Shown here: positions 1-8,933 of the stretch, piece by piece | Layout of the letters: every line of letters begins with the position of its first letter | How positions within the stretch are numbered: position 1 is the stretch's first letter | Source: CAZIOH01 sp964540815 | GTDB lineage: Bacteria > Myxococcota_A > Polyangia > Fen-1088 | Assembly (NCBI GenBank): GCA_964540815.1 | Contig: CAZIOH010000004.1 | Span: 69,215 to 133,214, forward strand | Direction of reading: 5' to 3' | DNA: 64,000 bases | The notes under the pieces: model-generated | What the model was told of the DNA's origin: nothing | What the model saw: only the letters and a program-made list of their open reading frames with translations | Database searches by the model: none | Position numbers and translations under genes: made by a program

Positions 1-1335
1 CCGTCGCAGCCCGAGGGGCTGGGGCAGGATGCGCCGCAGCCGCTGGTTCCAGGCGTCGCTGTCCACTCGGTCGCCGACGGCGATGAAGAGGCCGCCGCCC
101 TCCTCCACGTAACGCACGAGCGCCGCGGACGCCTCGGCGGTCGGGCGCGCGACGTTGGCCAGGAACACCGCCGCGAAGTCGCCGAGGTTCCGGGTGGCGA
201 GCTCGTCGGGCAAGCACAGCTGGACCTGAAACCGGCTGCCGCCCGCGCGCAGGGCCGCCTCGAGGAAGAACACCTCGTCCTCGTTGCGGACCGTGCGGGG
301 ATCGCCGTTCACCACCAGCACCCGCAGGCCACGGGTCACCTCGATGCGGGTCAACCTGCGATCGTCGAGGGTGAAGCGATCCGCGTCGATCTCGACCGCC
401 GCCTGGTGCTCGGCCCCACCGCCCGAGAAGGCGTGCAGGAAGCGCTTGCGGGTGCGCCCGAAGGCCGGGATGTCCACGAAGCCGCGCGCGACCTCGCTGC
501 CGTCGAGGCGCAGCGTGACGCCGAGGTGCTGGGCGGGCTTCGGCGAGAAGTTGGCGATCTCCGCCACGATGGCCACCCCCTGCGCCCCGACCTCGGGCGC
601 CGGCTCCGACACCACGTCGACGACCGCTCGGTTGTCCCAGGTCGAGCTCTCGCTGCCTCCGAGCGGCACCACCGCGATGCGCACGTTCCGGGGGCGCTCC
701 GCCGCCGGATCGAAGCCGCTCGCCTGGAGATCGGAGAGCAGGTAGATGTGCCGCTCCGGATGGCTGCCGGACTGGAGGATCTGGGCCGCGCGGCCGAGGG
801 CGGTGTCGAGATCACCCCGCCGCGCCGAGCAGCCGACGGCGTCGAGGGCCGCCTGCCAGCGACGGCGGTCGGTCGAGGGCTCGGCCACCGGGGTGGCGGC
901 GCCCTCCGACGACAGCACCAGCGCCACGTCGGACTGCGGCGCCATCGACTCGACCAGCGCGCGGGCCTTCGCGCGCGCGAGGTCGAAGACCGTGCCCGGG
1001 CCAAGCAGCCCCCGCCGGCGGCACATGCTCGCCGAGTCGTCGAGCACCACGACCGCGCTCTGCGGGATGTCGACCGCCACCGGGAGATCGGAGCGGACCT
1101 CCGCGAACGGGCGCGCGAAGAGCAGCGGCAGCGCGGCCATGGCGGCGGTGCGCGCCACCAGCAGCAGGATGTCGCGCAGACGCCGGCGCGCGTGGACCTG
1201 GCGTTCGGCGCGCAGCAAGAGCTCCATGGCCGCGAAGCGCAGGGTGTTGGCGCGGCGGCGTCCCATCCGGTGCAGCAGCCAGGGCAGGAGCGCCGCGCCG
1301 AGGCCGAGCAGGAGAGCAGGAGAGAGGAATCGCAT
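1..1335 (-). CDS. BatA-like membrane protein with VWA domain (partial, runs off left edge)
   Basis: The open frame reads leftward from ATG at 1335 and is still open at base 1, giving 445 residues without a stop. The N-terminus is hydrophobic (MRFLSPALLLGLGAALLPWL), typical of the BatA N-terminal double-membrane domain, followed by an Arg-rich stretch and a second hydrophobic segment around residues 55-70. A von Willebrand A fold begins near residue 85 with the MIDAS motif DDSASM. The family sits in the inner membrane and works with MoxR-type ATPases and DUF58 proteins, both encoded nearby on the same strand at 5198-3109. Two unrelated plus-strand genes separate it from them. Shadow frames in the other two minus frames are longer on paper but low-complexity. 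The function in this organism is unknown; the family assignment is fairly secure. Confidence 0.85.
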   Translation of the reverse strand, partial: MRFLSPALLLGLGAALLPWLLHRMGRRRANTLRFAAMELLLRAERQVHARRRLRDILLLVARTAAMAALPLLFARPFAEVRSDLPVAVDIPQSAVVVLDDSASMCRRRGLLGPGTVFDLARAKARALVESMAPQSDVALVLSSEGAATPVAEPSTDRRRWQAALDAVGCSARRGDLDTALGRAAQILQSGSHPERHIYLLSDLQASGFDPAAERPRNVRIAVVPLGGSESSTWDNRAVVDVVSEPAPEVGAQGVAIVAEIANFSPKPAQHLGVTLRLDGSEVARGFVDIPAFGRTRKRFLHAFSGGGAEHQAAVEIDADRFTLDDRRLTRIEVTRGLRVLVVNGDPRTVRNEDEVFFLEAALRAGGSRFQVQLCLPDELATRNLGDFAAVFLANVARPTAEASAALVRYVEEGGGLFIAVGDRVDSDAWNQRLRRILPQPLGLRR

Positions 1336-1429
1336 GGGAGTGGAGTACCGCCAACCGCGTGCTGGCCTGGCACACCCGAGGTTACCCCAACCAGATGCAA
1401 AACGGCGCCCCGACCGCTATCGTGCGGAC

Positions 1430-2245
1430 ATGTACATCGTTCGCTATCTGGATTCTCACGGGCAGACGCACTACGGAAAGCAGCTCTCCGACGACTCGAT
1501 CCTGCGCATCGAGGGCGACATCTTCCAGGACTTCGAGGAGACCTCGAGCCGCGCGGACGTGCGCAAGCTGCTGGCACCGGTGGCGCCGACCGGCCTGTGG
1601 TGCATCGGCCTCAACTATCGCAAGCATGCCGAGGAGACCAAGGCCAAGCTCCCGGAGTTTCCCATCCTCTTCATGAAGGGGGTGAACGCCACCCAGGGCC
1701 CGGGCGACCCGATCGTCCTGCCGCGCCAGCTGCGCAGCGACGAGGTCGACTACGAGTGCGAGCTGGCGGTGGTGATCGGCAAGGCCTGCAAGAACGTGTC
1801 GCGGGCGAAGGCCCTCGACCACGTGCTCGGTTACACCTGCGCCAACGACGTCAGCGCCCGCGACTGGCAGATCCGCCGCGGGGGGAGTCAGTGGTGCCGC
1901 GGCAAGACCTTCGACACCTTCGCCCCGCTCGGACCGCGGCTCGTGACCCGCGAGTCCATCCCCAACCCGAACGCCCTGCGCATCGCGACCATCCTCAATG
2001 GGCAGCGGGTCCAGGACTCGACCACCGCGGACATGATCTTCGACGTCCCGACGCTCATCGAGTACCTGAGCGGCAGCACCACCTTGCTGCCCGGGACGGT
2101 GATCCTGACCGGAACGCCGCAGGGGGTGGGAATGGCGCGGCAGCCGCCGGTCTGGCTGAAGCCCGGGGACGAGGTCAAGGTGGAGATCGAAGGCATCGGC
2201 ACCCTGGTGAACCCGGTCGTGGAGGAGGCCGAGCGCGTCGGGTGA
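1430..2245 (+). CDS. Fumarylacetoacetate hydrolase (FAH) family protein
   Basis: 271-residue protein starting MYIVRYLDSHG. The FAH C-terminal domain covers about residues 60-265. Visible landmarks are GLNYRKHAEE, the metal-ligand region DYECELAVVIGK, NDVSARDWQ, KTFDTFAPLGP and the closing GTPQGVGMARQPPVWLKPGD. FAH-family members hydrolyse or decarboxylate acylpyruvates and 2-oxo-acid intermediates of aromatic catabolism using a divalent metal; the substrate cannot be read from sequence. The frame is open far upstream, but the ATG at 1430 gives the first family-like residues. It begins 94 bases from the divergent BatA-like start, so that gap holds both promoters. A hexamer repeat follows the stop. 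Confidence 0.92.
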   Translation: MYIVRYLDSHGQTHYGKQLSDDSILRIEGDIFQDFEETSSRADVRKLLAPVAPTGLWCIGLNYRKHAEETKAKLPEFPILFMKGVNATQGPGDPIVLPRQLRSDEVDYECELAVVIGKACKNVSRAKALDHVLGYTCANDVSARDWQIRRGGSQWCRGKTFDTFAPLGPRLVTRESIPNPNALRIATILNGQRVQDSTTADMIFDVPTLIEYLSGSTTLLPGTVILTGTPQGVGMARQPPVWLKPGDEVKVEIEGIGTLVNPVVEEAERVG

Positions 2246-2294
2246 GGCCCGCGCGGATTCGAGCTCGGCGGAGCGGAGGGCCAGCGAGTCCGAT

Positions 2295-2325
<31 letters not shown>

Positions 2326-2536
2326 GCGGCGGCGGGGGCGTGCGTGGATCTCGCGCTTCAGAACGAGCGCCGGCCGACCGCCACCGGGCGCTTCCCGTGC
2401 GTCGGGTTCGCTGGGTTTTTCCGGGCGGTTTCGGCCCGGCTCTGTCATCTTGTCGCGGACCGCGTGGTCGCGGCCCTACCGCCGGCCCGCCGCCGCACAC
2501 ACACTGCCACACCCGCACCGCCCGAGGAGAATCCAC

Positions 2537-3052
2537 ATGTACTATCTCGCCACCCGACAGTTTGCGTTCACGCTCCGCAACCTCGACGCCATCATGGCCA
2601 AGGCCCAGGCGTTCGCCGCGGCCCGAAAGTTCGACGTGAACAACTTCTGCGGGGCGCGCCTCTTCCCCGACATGCTGCCCTTCACCTTGCAGATCCGGAT
2701 TGCCTGTGACCAGGCCAAGAACGCCGCTGCCTTGCTGGCCGGCAAGGTGCCCCCCAAGCACGAGGACACCGAGACCACCTTCGAAGAGCTGCGCGGACGC
2801 GTGGCCAAGTGTCTGGCCTACCTCGACAGCGTCGGCCCCTCGGACTACGCCAACGTGACGGCGGACACCCTGATCCCGCTGCCGAATCCCAAGGGCAAGG
2901 CCATGCGGGCCGAGGACTACCTGCTGTCGCGCCAGATCCCGAACTTCTACTTCCACGTGGTGACCGCCTACGATCTGCTGCGCCATGGCGGCGTCGATGT
3001 CGGGAAGAGCGATTTCCTCGGGCCGCTGAACCAGACCGATCTCCCGGCCTGA
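2537..3052 (+). CDS. DUF1993 family protein
   Basis: 171 residues matching the DUF1993 pattern along its whole length. Landmarks are ARLFPDMLPFTLQIRIACD near residue 40, a KVPPKHEDTETTFEEL segment, an LNP-like turn before the DYLL box, and IPNFYFHVVTAYDLLRHGG near the C-terminus. DUF1993 proteins are small helical-bundle proteins of the DinB-like type with no proven reaction. The start is set by a GAGGAGA ribosome site at 2524-2530. It is a single gene; the downstream neighbour is convergent with a gap of only 56 bases. Confidence 0.9.
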   Translation: MYYLATRQFAFTLRNLDAIMAKAQAFAAARKFDVNNFCGARLFPDMLPFTLQIRIACDQAKNAAALLAGKVPPKHEDTETTFEELRGRVAKCLAYLDSVGPSDYANVTADTLIPLPNPKGKAMRAEDYLLSRQIPNFYFHVVTAYDLLRHGGVDVGKSDFLGPLNQTDLPA

Positions 3053-3108
3053 GCCTGGCCGGGGCGAGCCGAGCCGGGCCAGACCTGGCCCGGCCACCTA
3101 CCCGAACC

Positions 3109-4122
3109 TCAGCGGCGCATCGCCGTGGAGCGGCCCTGCCGGCTGGTGAGGAAGGTGCGCAGGACCTCGGCGGGTGGGGCGTCGGTGCGTGCGAGCTGGT
3201 ACTCCACGCGCGCCTCGATGCAGCGCTCGCGCCAGCGCGCCCGGAAGGCCTGGGATTCGCGCCGGAACGCCAGCCGCAGCTCGTTCGGATCGGCGAGCAA
3301 GGTCCTGCGGTCGCCGGGCTCCATGCCCTCGAAGTGGGTGATCTCCTGCCCCGGCAGCTCGAGCTCGTCCGGGTCGAGCAGGTGAAAGACCGTCACGTCA
3401 TGGCCGCGCGCGCGCAGCTGCCGCAGGCGCGCCCCGAGCTCCTCGGGGGCGTCGAGGAGATCGCTGAAGAGCAGCACCAGGCTCCGGCGCTCGGCCAGCT
3501 CGGCGATCTCGCCCAGCACCCGCGCGGGATCGCTGCTCCCCGCGGCGGTGCTCGACTCGAGGACCGCGAGCACGTCCCGCACGTGACCGGGCCGGGTGCG
3601 CGGCGGGAGATAGCTGCGGGTCTTGTGATCGAAGAGCATGAGCCCGGCGGGGTCGCCCTGCTGGCCGAGGAGGTAGGCGAGCGCGGCGCAGAGCATGCCG
3701 CCATAGGCCAGCTTGCTCACCGTGCTGCGCGCGTATCCCATCGAGCCGGAGGCATCCAGCAAGAGGTAGGTGCGCATCTCGGTCTCGTCCTCGAAGCGCT
3801 TGATGTAGTAGCGGCCGACCCGCGCCACGGCCTTCCAGTCGATGTGCCGGATGTCGTCGCCGGGGGCGTACTCCTTGTGCTCGGCGAACTCGATCGACGT
3901 ACCGGCGTGGCGGTTGTGGTGGAGCCCCGAGAACGCGCCCTCGACGATCACCCGCGCCCGGATCGACAGGGAGGCGAGCTTGGCGAGCTCGCTCGGGTCG
4001 AGGAGCCGCGCCCCGCTGGGGCCGACCATGCCGGTGCCCGCTGCGCCCCCGATCGGCGGCGCGTCGGCCGCGGTCGGTTCGAGGGGCGCTGACCCCGGCG
4101 GCGGCTCGGGCGGGCTCGGCAC
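3109..4122 (-). CDS. DUF58 domain protein (Bat-locus partner of MoxR)
   Basis: 337 residues if started at the GTG at 4122, which follows a GGAGG-ATTGAGGAG ribosome site 33 bases after the MoxR stop; an in-frame ATG lies about 40 codons on. The DUF58 core has the signature YAPGDDIRHIDWKAVARVGR near residue 95, followed by a VWA-like fold containing LLLDASGSMGYARSTVSKLA. The ending is LVLLFSDLLDAPEEL plus a basic tail. DUF58 proteins pair with MoxR AAA+ ATPases and membrane VWA proteins in envelope-associated complexes of unproven function. It very probably shares a transcript with moxR. The family call is secure and the start moderately so. Confidence 0.9.
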   Translation of the reverse strand: MPSPPEPPPGSAPLEPTAADAPPIGGAAGTGMVGPSGARLLDPSELAKLASLSIRARVIVEGAFSGLHHNRHAGTSIEFAEHKEYAPGDDIRHIDWKAVARVGRYYIKRFEDETEMRTYLLLDASGSMGYARSTVSKLAYGGMLCAALAYLLGQQGDPAGLMLFDHKTRSYLPPRTRPGHVRDVLAVLESSTAAGSSDPARVLGEIAELAERRSLVLLFSDLLDAPEELGARLRQLRARGHDVTVFHLLDPDELELPGQEITHFEGMEPGDRRTLLADPNELRLAFRRESQAFRARWRERCIEARVEYQLARTDAPPAEVLRTFLTSRQGRSTAMRR

Positions 4123-4154
4123 CTCCTCAATCCTCCAACCTTGGGGCCATGTCC

Positions 4155-5198
<1,044 letters not shown>

Positions 5199-5266
5199 GC
5201 TCCGGCTCGGGCGGACAGAATGCCATGCCGGGGCGCCGACTTCCACAAAGCCGGCCTGAAACCGCC

Positions 5267-5300
5267 CGAGCGCCGTCGACCGCGGCGTCGACGGCGCTCG
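5267..5300. promoter_or_regulatory. Perfect 14-bp inverted repeat in divergent gap
   Basis: Arms 5267-5280 (CGAGCGCCGTCGAC) and 5287-5300 are exact reverse complements with a 6-base loop. It lies between divergently transcribed moxR (5198) and the small exported-protein gene (5356). No T-run follows on either strand, so a binding site or RNA hairpin in a leader is as likely as a terminator. Confidence 0.5.
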
Positions 5301-5355
5301 GCGCCCTTGATTAAAGGTGTCAATGACGATACCTGTCAGCGCAGGAGGACTCGCC

Positions 5356-5913
5356 ATGAGACCAGACACGAAAGCAGACATGACAGCCCCTGCATTCCGG
5401 TCGTCGCGCGTGCAAGATGGCAGCACCGTCCGGTGGATCCGCGCGCTGTCCTGGCTGTCGGTCCTCCCGATCGCGCTCGTGCTGCGCGTGGCCCCGGCTC
5501 GGGCGGACGGGTGGGCCACGATGAAGGGCAAGGTCGTCGTCAGCGACACCGAGTTCGGCGCCGGCTATGGCTCGGACGCCGACATGGTGAAGGCGGTGCG
5601 CAAGCAAGGGAAGTCCACGGTCAAGAGCGTGCAGAACAACGCCTGGACGCTGAACCTGATGGTCTTCCTCAAGGAGCCGGCCGGGGCGACCAGCATCAAC
5701 ATCGTGTACTACGACATCTCGGTCAAGCCGCGCGATCAGGTCAACTTCAGCGAGGTGCAGGTGCAGAGCACCCAGAGGATCGTGCAGGTGAACGGCGTGG
5801 CGATCTCTAAGGATCTGGGCTTCGTCAAGGGACACACCTACGACGTGCTCGCCACCCGGCTCATCGGCGGCAAGGAGAAGGTCTACGCCCGGGGGACGGT
5901 CACGCTGAAGTGA
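5356..5913 (+). CDS. Small exported protein of unknown function
   Basis: 185 residues from ATG 5356, which has a GGAGGA ribosome site at 5344-5349; two earlier ATGs in frame lack one. The N-terminus is unusually long before a hydrophobic stretch (ALSWLSVLPIALVLRVAPARA), giving a signal peptide likely cut near residue 50. The mature part is about 130 residues, beta-rich, with GKVVVSDTEFG, SINIVYYDISVKPRD and KVYARGTVTLK, consistent with a small immunoglobulin-like or lipocalin-like beta fold. No family recognised. Its stop overlaps the GTG start of the GH3 gene by four bases (GTGA), so the two are translationally coupled, but whether they cooperate is unknown. Confidence 0.75.
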   Translation: MRPDTKADMTAPAFRSSRVQDGSTVRWIRALSWLSVLPIALVLRVAPARADGWATMKGKVVVSDTEFGAGYGSDADMVKAVRKQGKSTVKSVQNNAWTLNLMVFLKEPAGATSINIVYYDISVKPRDQVNFSEVQVQSTQRIVQVNGVAISKDLGFVKGHTYDVLATRLIGGKEKVYARGTVTLK

Positions 5914-8222
5914 GCCGATCGGCGGCCGCGGCGGTGCTCCTGGCGGCGATGGCGGCGGGCCCGCTCGCCTGCGCCCCGGCGATGGCTCCGCGCGGCGTCG
6001 CCGGGCTCGGCCTGGCCTCGACCGATCCGGTGGCCCGGGCCACGGCGCTGGTCTCACGCCTCACGCTGGGCGAGAAGATCGGGCAAGTGCAGACCTCCGC
6101 CCCCGCCATTCCCCGCCTCGGGATCCCGGCCTACGACTGGTGGAGCGAGTCCCTGCACGGCATCGCGCGCGACGGGGTGGCCACGGTCTTCCCGCAGGTG
6201 ATCGGGCTCGCGGCCACCTTCGACGAGGAGCTGGTGCGCCGGGTCGCCGAGGCCATCGCCGAGGAGGCGCGGGCGAAGTTCGAGGCCCGCGCCGGGGCGG
6301 GGCTCGAGCGGGGGACCGGGCGCTACCAGGGGCTCACGTTCTTCGCGCCGAACCTGAACCTGTTTCGCGACCCGCGCTGGGGGCGCGGACAGGAGACCTT
6401 CGGCGAGGACCCGTTCCTGACCGCCCGGCTCGGGGTGGCGTACGTGCGCGGACTGCAGGAGGGGGAACCCGCGAGTCATCACGGCCGTGGCCTGGTGGCG
6501 GCGGCGGTGGCCAAGCACTTTGCCGTGCACAGCGGGCCAGAGGCCGAGCGACACCACTTCGACGCGCGGGTGGACGCCCGGGATCTGGCCGAGAGCTACC
6601 TGCCGCAGTTCGAGGCGGTCGTGCGCGAGGGCGGGGTCGCAGGCATCATGGCGGCCTACAACGCCATCAACGGGGTTCCGGCCGTTGCAAACCGCTGGCT
6701 GCTCGGGGATGTCCTGCGCCGCGGGTGGGGCTTCCAGGGGTTCGTGGTGGGAGATTGCGGGGCGGTGGGCGATCTCGTGGGCGGCCACCGGCTGGTCGCG
6801 AGCCAGGCCAGCGCGGCGGCCCAGGCCCTCGCGGCGGGGACCGATCTCGACTGCGGTCGCACCTACGGTCACCTGGGCGAAGCCCTGGCGGCGGTGCCTG
6901 CCGCGATCGCCGAGGCCGATCTCGACGCGGCGGTGGTGCGGCTGTTCACCGTGCGCTTCCGCCTCGGGGTGCTCGATCCGGTGCAGGATGCGCAGGTGGC
7001 GAGCGTGGCGATGGCGGGGTCGGGGCCAGCAGGGGCCGCGGCCGGGGGGCCGGCCGGGGCGGCGGGCGCGTCGCTGGCGGTGCTGCTGGCGCGGCATCGA
7101 GCCCTCGCCCGCGAGGCCGCCGCACGATCGATGGTGTTGCTCGACAACCCGCTCGGTGTGCTTCCAATCGATGCGACCACGGCTGAGGCTGCGGGCGGCC
7201 ACGGCCCTGTCCGCAGGCTGGCGGTCATCGGTCCCACGGCCGACGACGTCGAGGTCTTGCTCGGCAACTACCATGGGACCCCCGCGGATCCCGTGACCCT
7301 GCTGCGGGGCGTGCGTGCAGCGGCCCGCGCCCGAGGCATCGCGGTCGAGTCTGCGCGCGGCGTGAGCCTGGCCGGCCGGGAGGGCTCGGATCTGGCCGCG
7401 GCCGAGGAGATCGCGCGCCGGGCCGACCTGGTCATCGCTTGCCTCGGCCTGTCACCCGCGCTCGAAGGAGAGGAGGGCGACCCCGACAGCCTCAACCCCT
7501 CCGGAGATCGGCGCGATCTCGGTCTGCCTGGCTTGCAGCCCTTGCTGTTGCGCAGGCTCCTCGCCACCGGCAAGCCGGTGGTGGTCGTGCTGACGGGCGG
7601 TGGCGCACTCGCGTTGCCGACCTGGGTGCGCGACGCGCCTCCGGCGGCGGTGCTGATGGCCTGGTATCCCGGCCAGGAGGGCGGGACGGCCCTGGCGGAT
7701 GTCCTCTTCGGGGAGGTCTCTCCGTCGGGGCGACTCCCGGTGACCTTTCACGAGAGCCTTCGCGACCTGCCGGCGTTCACCGACTACCGCATGCGCGGCC
7801 GGACCTATCGCTACTTCACCGGCCAGCCCGCCTATCGCTTCGGCCACGGCCTCGGATACGGCGCTCTCGCCGCCGAGGGTGTGACGGCCACGGTGACCGC
7901 CGGCACCGTCGACCTCTCCCTGACGATGGTCAATCCAGGCCCGCGCGCCCGCACCTGGACCGTCCCGGTCTTCGTCGAGCCGGCGCATCGCGAGCCCGAT
8001 GATCCGCGAGCCTCCCTGGCGGCCTTCCGGCGCGTCGAGCTCCCGCCGGGGGCGAGCACGCTCGTCACCTTCGCCGTCCCGCTCTCGGCCTTCCACCGCA
8101 CCGATGCCGCCGGCCACCGCCGTCGCGCCTCCGGCCCCTGGCGGCTCCACGTCGGCGCGCTCGACGCTCCACCCATCTCGGTCGAGATTCCCGCGGCCGA
8201 CCCCAACCTCGACGGAGAGTGA
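5910..8222 (+). CDS. Glycoside hydrolase family 3 lipoprotein (beta-xylosidase/beta-glucosidase type)
   Basis: 770 residues starting at GTG 5910, coupled to the gene before. Signal peptide with lipobox PLAC around residue 21, so probably an outer-membrane or periplasmic lipoprotein. The GH3 N-domain shows YDWWSESLHGIAR, LNLFRDPRWGRGQETFGEDP, the KHF motif in AAVAKHFAVHSGPEAERH, and the nucleophile region VVGDCGAVGDLV where the Asp of GDCG is the expected nucleophile. The C-domain has MVLLDN, VIGPTADDVEVLLGNYHG and WYPGQEGGTALADVLFGE, and a fibronectin III-like domain ends the protein. The WWSE-LHG and RWGRGQET patterns are those of the xylan 1,4-beta-xylosidase branch, but glucosidases share them. 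Release of xylose or glucose from oligosaccharides is inferred. An Ala/Gly-rich insert near residue 370 is unusual. Confidence 0.92.
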   Translation: MSRSAAAAVLLAAMAAGPLACAPAMAPRGVAGLGLASTDPVARATALVSRLTLGEKIGQVQTSAPAIPRLGIPAYDWWSESLHGIARDGVATVFPQVIGLAATFDEELVRRVAEAIAEEARAKFEARAGAGLERGTGRYQGLTFFAPNLNLFRDPRWGRGQETFGEDPFLTARLGVAYVRGLQEGEPASHHGRGLVAAAVAKHFAVHSGPEAERHHFDARVDARDLAESYLPQFEAVVREGGVAGIMAAYNAINGVPAVANRWLLGDVLRRGWGFQGFVVGDCGAVGDLVGGHRLVASQASAAAQALAAGTDLDCGRTYGHLGEALAAVPAAIAEADLDAAVVRLFTVRFRLGVLDPVQDAQVASVAMAGSGPAGAAAGGPAGAAGASLAVLLARHRALAREAAARSMVLLDNPLGVLPIDATTAEAAGGHGPVRRLAVIGPTADDVEVLLGNYHGTPADPVTLLRGVRAAARARGIAVESARGVSLAGREGSDLAAAEEIARRADLVIACLGLSPALEGEEGDPDSLNPSGDRRDLGLPGLQPLLLRRLLATGKPVVVVLTGGGALALPTWVRDAPPAAVLMAWYPGQEGGTALADVLFGEVSPSGRLPVTFHESLRDLPAFTDYRMRGRTYRYFTGQPAYRFGHGLGYGALAAEGVTATVTAGTVDLSLTMVNPGPRARTWTVPVFVEPAHREPDDPRASLAAFRRVELPPGASTLVTFAVPLSAFHRTDAAGHRRRASGPWRLHVGALDAPPISVEIPAADPNLDGE

Positions 8223-8327
8223 CCCAGGCAAGGGCAGTGGGTGCCTCCACGCCGAATCAGACACTGGTGGCGTTGCTCCTTCCCTGCCGAGCAGTGTGCT
8301 GGAGGGTGGCCCCGCCACCGGATCGAT

Positions 8328-8385
8328 CTGCCGTTCAGCGGCGTGGTTCCGAGCGCAAGCGAGGACCACGTCCGCCTGCACAGGC
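8328..8385 (-). other. Degenerate attC-like palindrome downstream of the cassette ORF
   Basis: On the minus strand this lies just after the ORF at 8732-8406. It shares an exact 15-mer (CTGCCGTTCAGCGGC, 8328-8342) with the better palindrome at 8746-8851. It has an inner stem CGTGGTTCC/GGACCACG (8342-8350 with 8363-8370) and an imperfect outer pairing of 8328-8343 with 8369-8385. The terminal core triplets AAC/GTT expected of attC are missing, so it would be a decayed site. Confidence 0.4.
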
Positions 8386-8405
8386 TTGATGGGCAGCGCC
8401 CATGG

Positions 8406-8732
8406 TCATGCCCAGTTCTCCACGGATGGGCTGGGGACCTTCGAGAAATGTCGGACGTTGTTGGTCACGAGGGTACAGCGGAAGGCCGCCAGCACTCCTT
8501 GCAGTCCCGGATCGACCAGGAGGTGCTTCTTGAGGTCGTGGATCAATGCGCCCAGTGTCTTCTCAGACCTCGCTTGAAGGAAGGCGTCGAAGTCAGCGAA
8601 GGTTGGTAGCCTGCCGGCTGCCATGCTGGCGTACAACATCCCATTGGCCAAGCCGTGCTCGAGGACTTGAGCCCTGTCGATAGCGAAACCGAAACGAGCG
8701 GACACGTCCCTCACGAGTTCGTTTCGATCCAT
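8406..8732 (-). CDS. Cassette-like hypothetical protein with VapC-type C-terminal tail
   Basis: 108 residues. The first ~80 residues (AIDRAQVLEHGLANGMLYAS, then FDAFLQARSEKTLGALIHDL) look like a small helical protein family built around a LEH-helix and a conserved TLG-LI turn, with no known activity. The last ~22 residues (TLVTNNVRHFSKVPSPSVEN plus WA) are instead the terminal strand and helix of PIN-domain VapC toxins. The ORF starts 13 bases from the attC-like palindrome at 8746-8851 and has another decayed palindrome after its stop, as expected for an integron gene cassette read on the minus strand. The junction suggests a deletion fused two cassette genes. Whether it is expressed is unknown. 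Confidence 0.5.
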   Translation of the reverse strand: MDRNELVRDVSARFGFAIDRAQVLEHGLANGMLYASMAAGRLPTFADFDAFLQARSEKTLGALIHDLKKHLLVDPGLQGVLAAFRCTLVTNNVRHFSKVPSPSVENWA

Positions 8733-8745
8733 GTCGGTCCTGGAT

Positions 8746-8851
8746 GGCTAACGGCCTGCCGTTCAGCGGCGGGGACGTCGCCGAGCCGCAGGCTCGACCT
8801 GCCTTGGGCGTTCGCGCGGCGGCACCGACCGCTGCAACGGCGGGGTTAGAC
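8746..8851 (-). other. attC-like recombination site (integron cassette type)
   Basis: 106-base imperfect palindrome. On the minus strand it opens with GTCTAAC (8851-8845) and closes with GTTAGCC (8752-8746), matching the RYYYAAC and near-GTTRRRY cores. Inside these, CCGTTCAGCGG (8759-8769) pairs with CCGCTGCAACGG (8829-8840) leaving one unpaired base, the extrahelical-base hallmark of attC. A central hairpin CGAGCC-GCA-GGCTCG sits at 8782-8796. Size is inside the usual attC range. No integrase gene is present in the window. Confidence 0.6.
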
Positions 8852-8933
8852 GGCGCCCCCCAAGATCGGAAGCGCTCGCATTGCCGACTCCAGCAGTCGA
8901 AGGGCCCCGCGCTCGATCACAGAGCCTGAGCGT

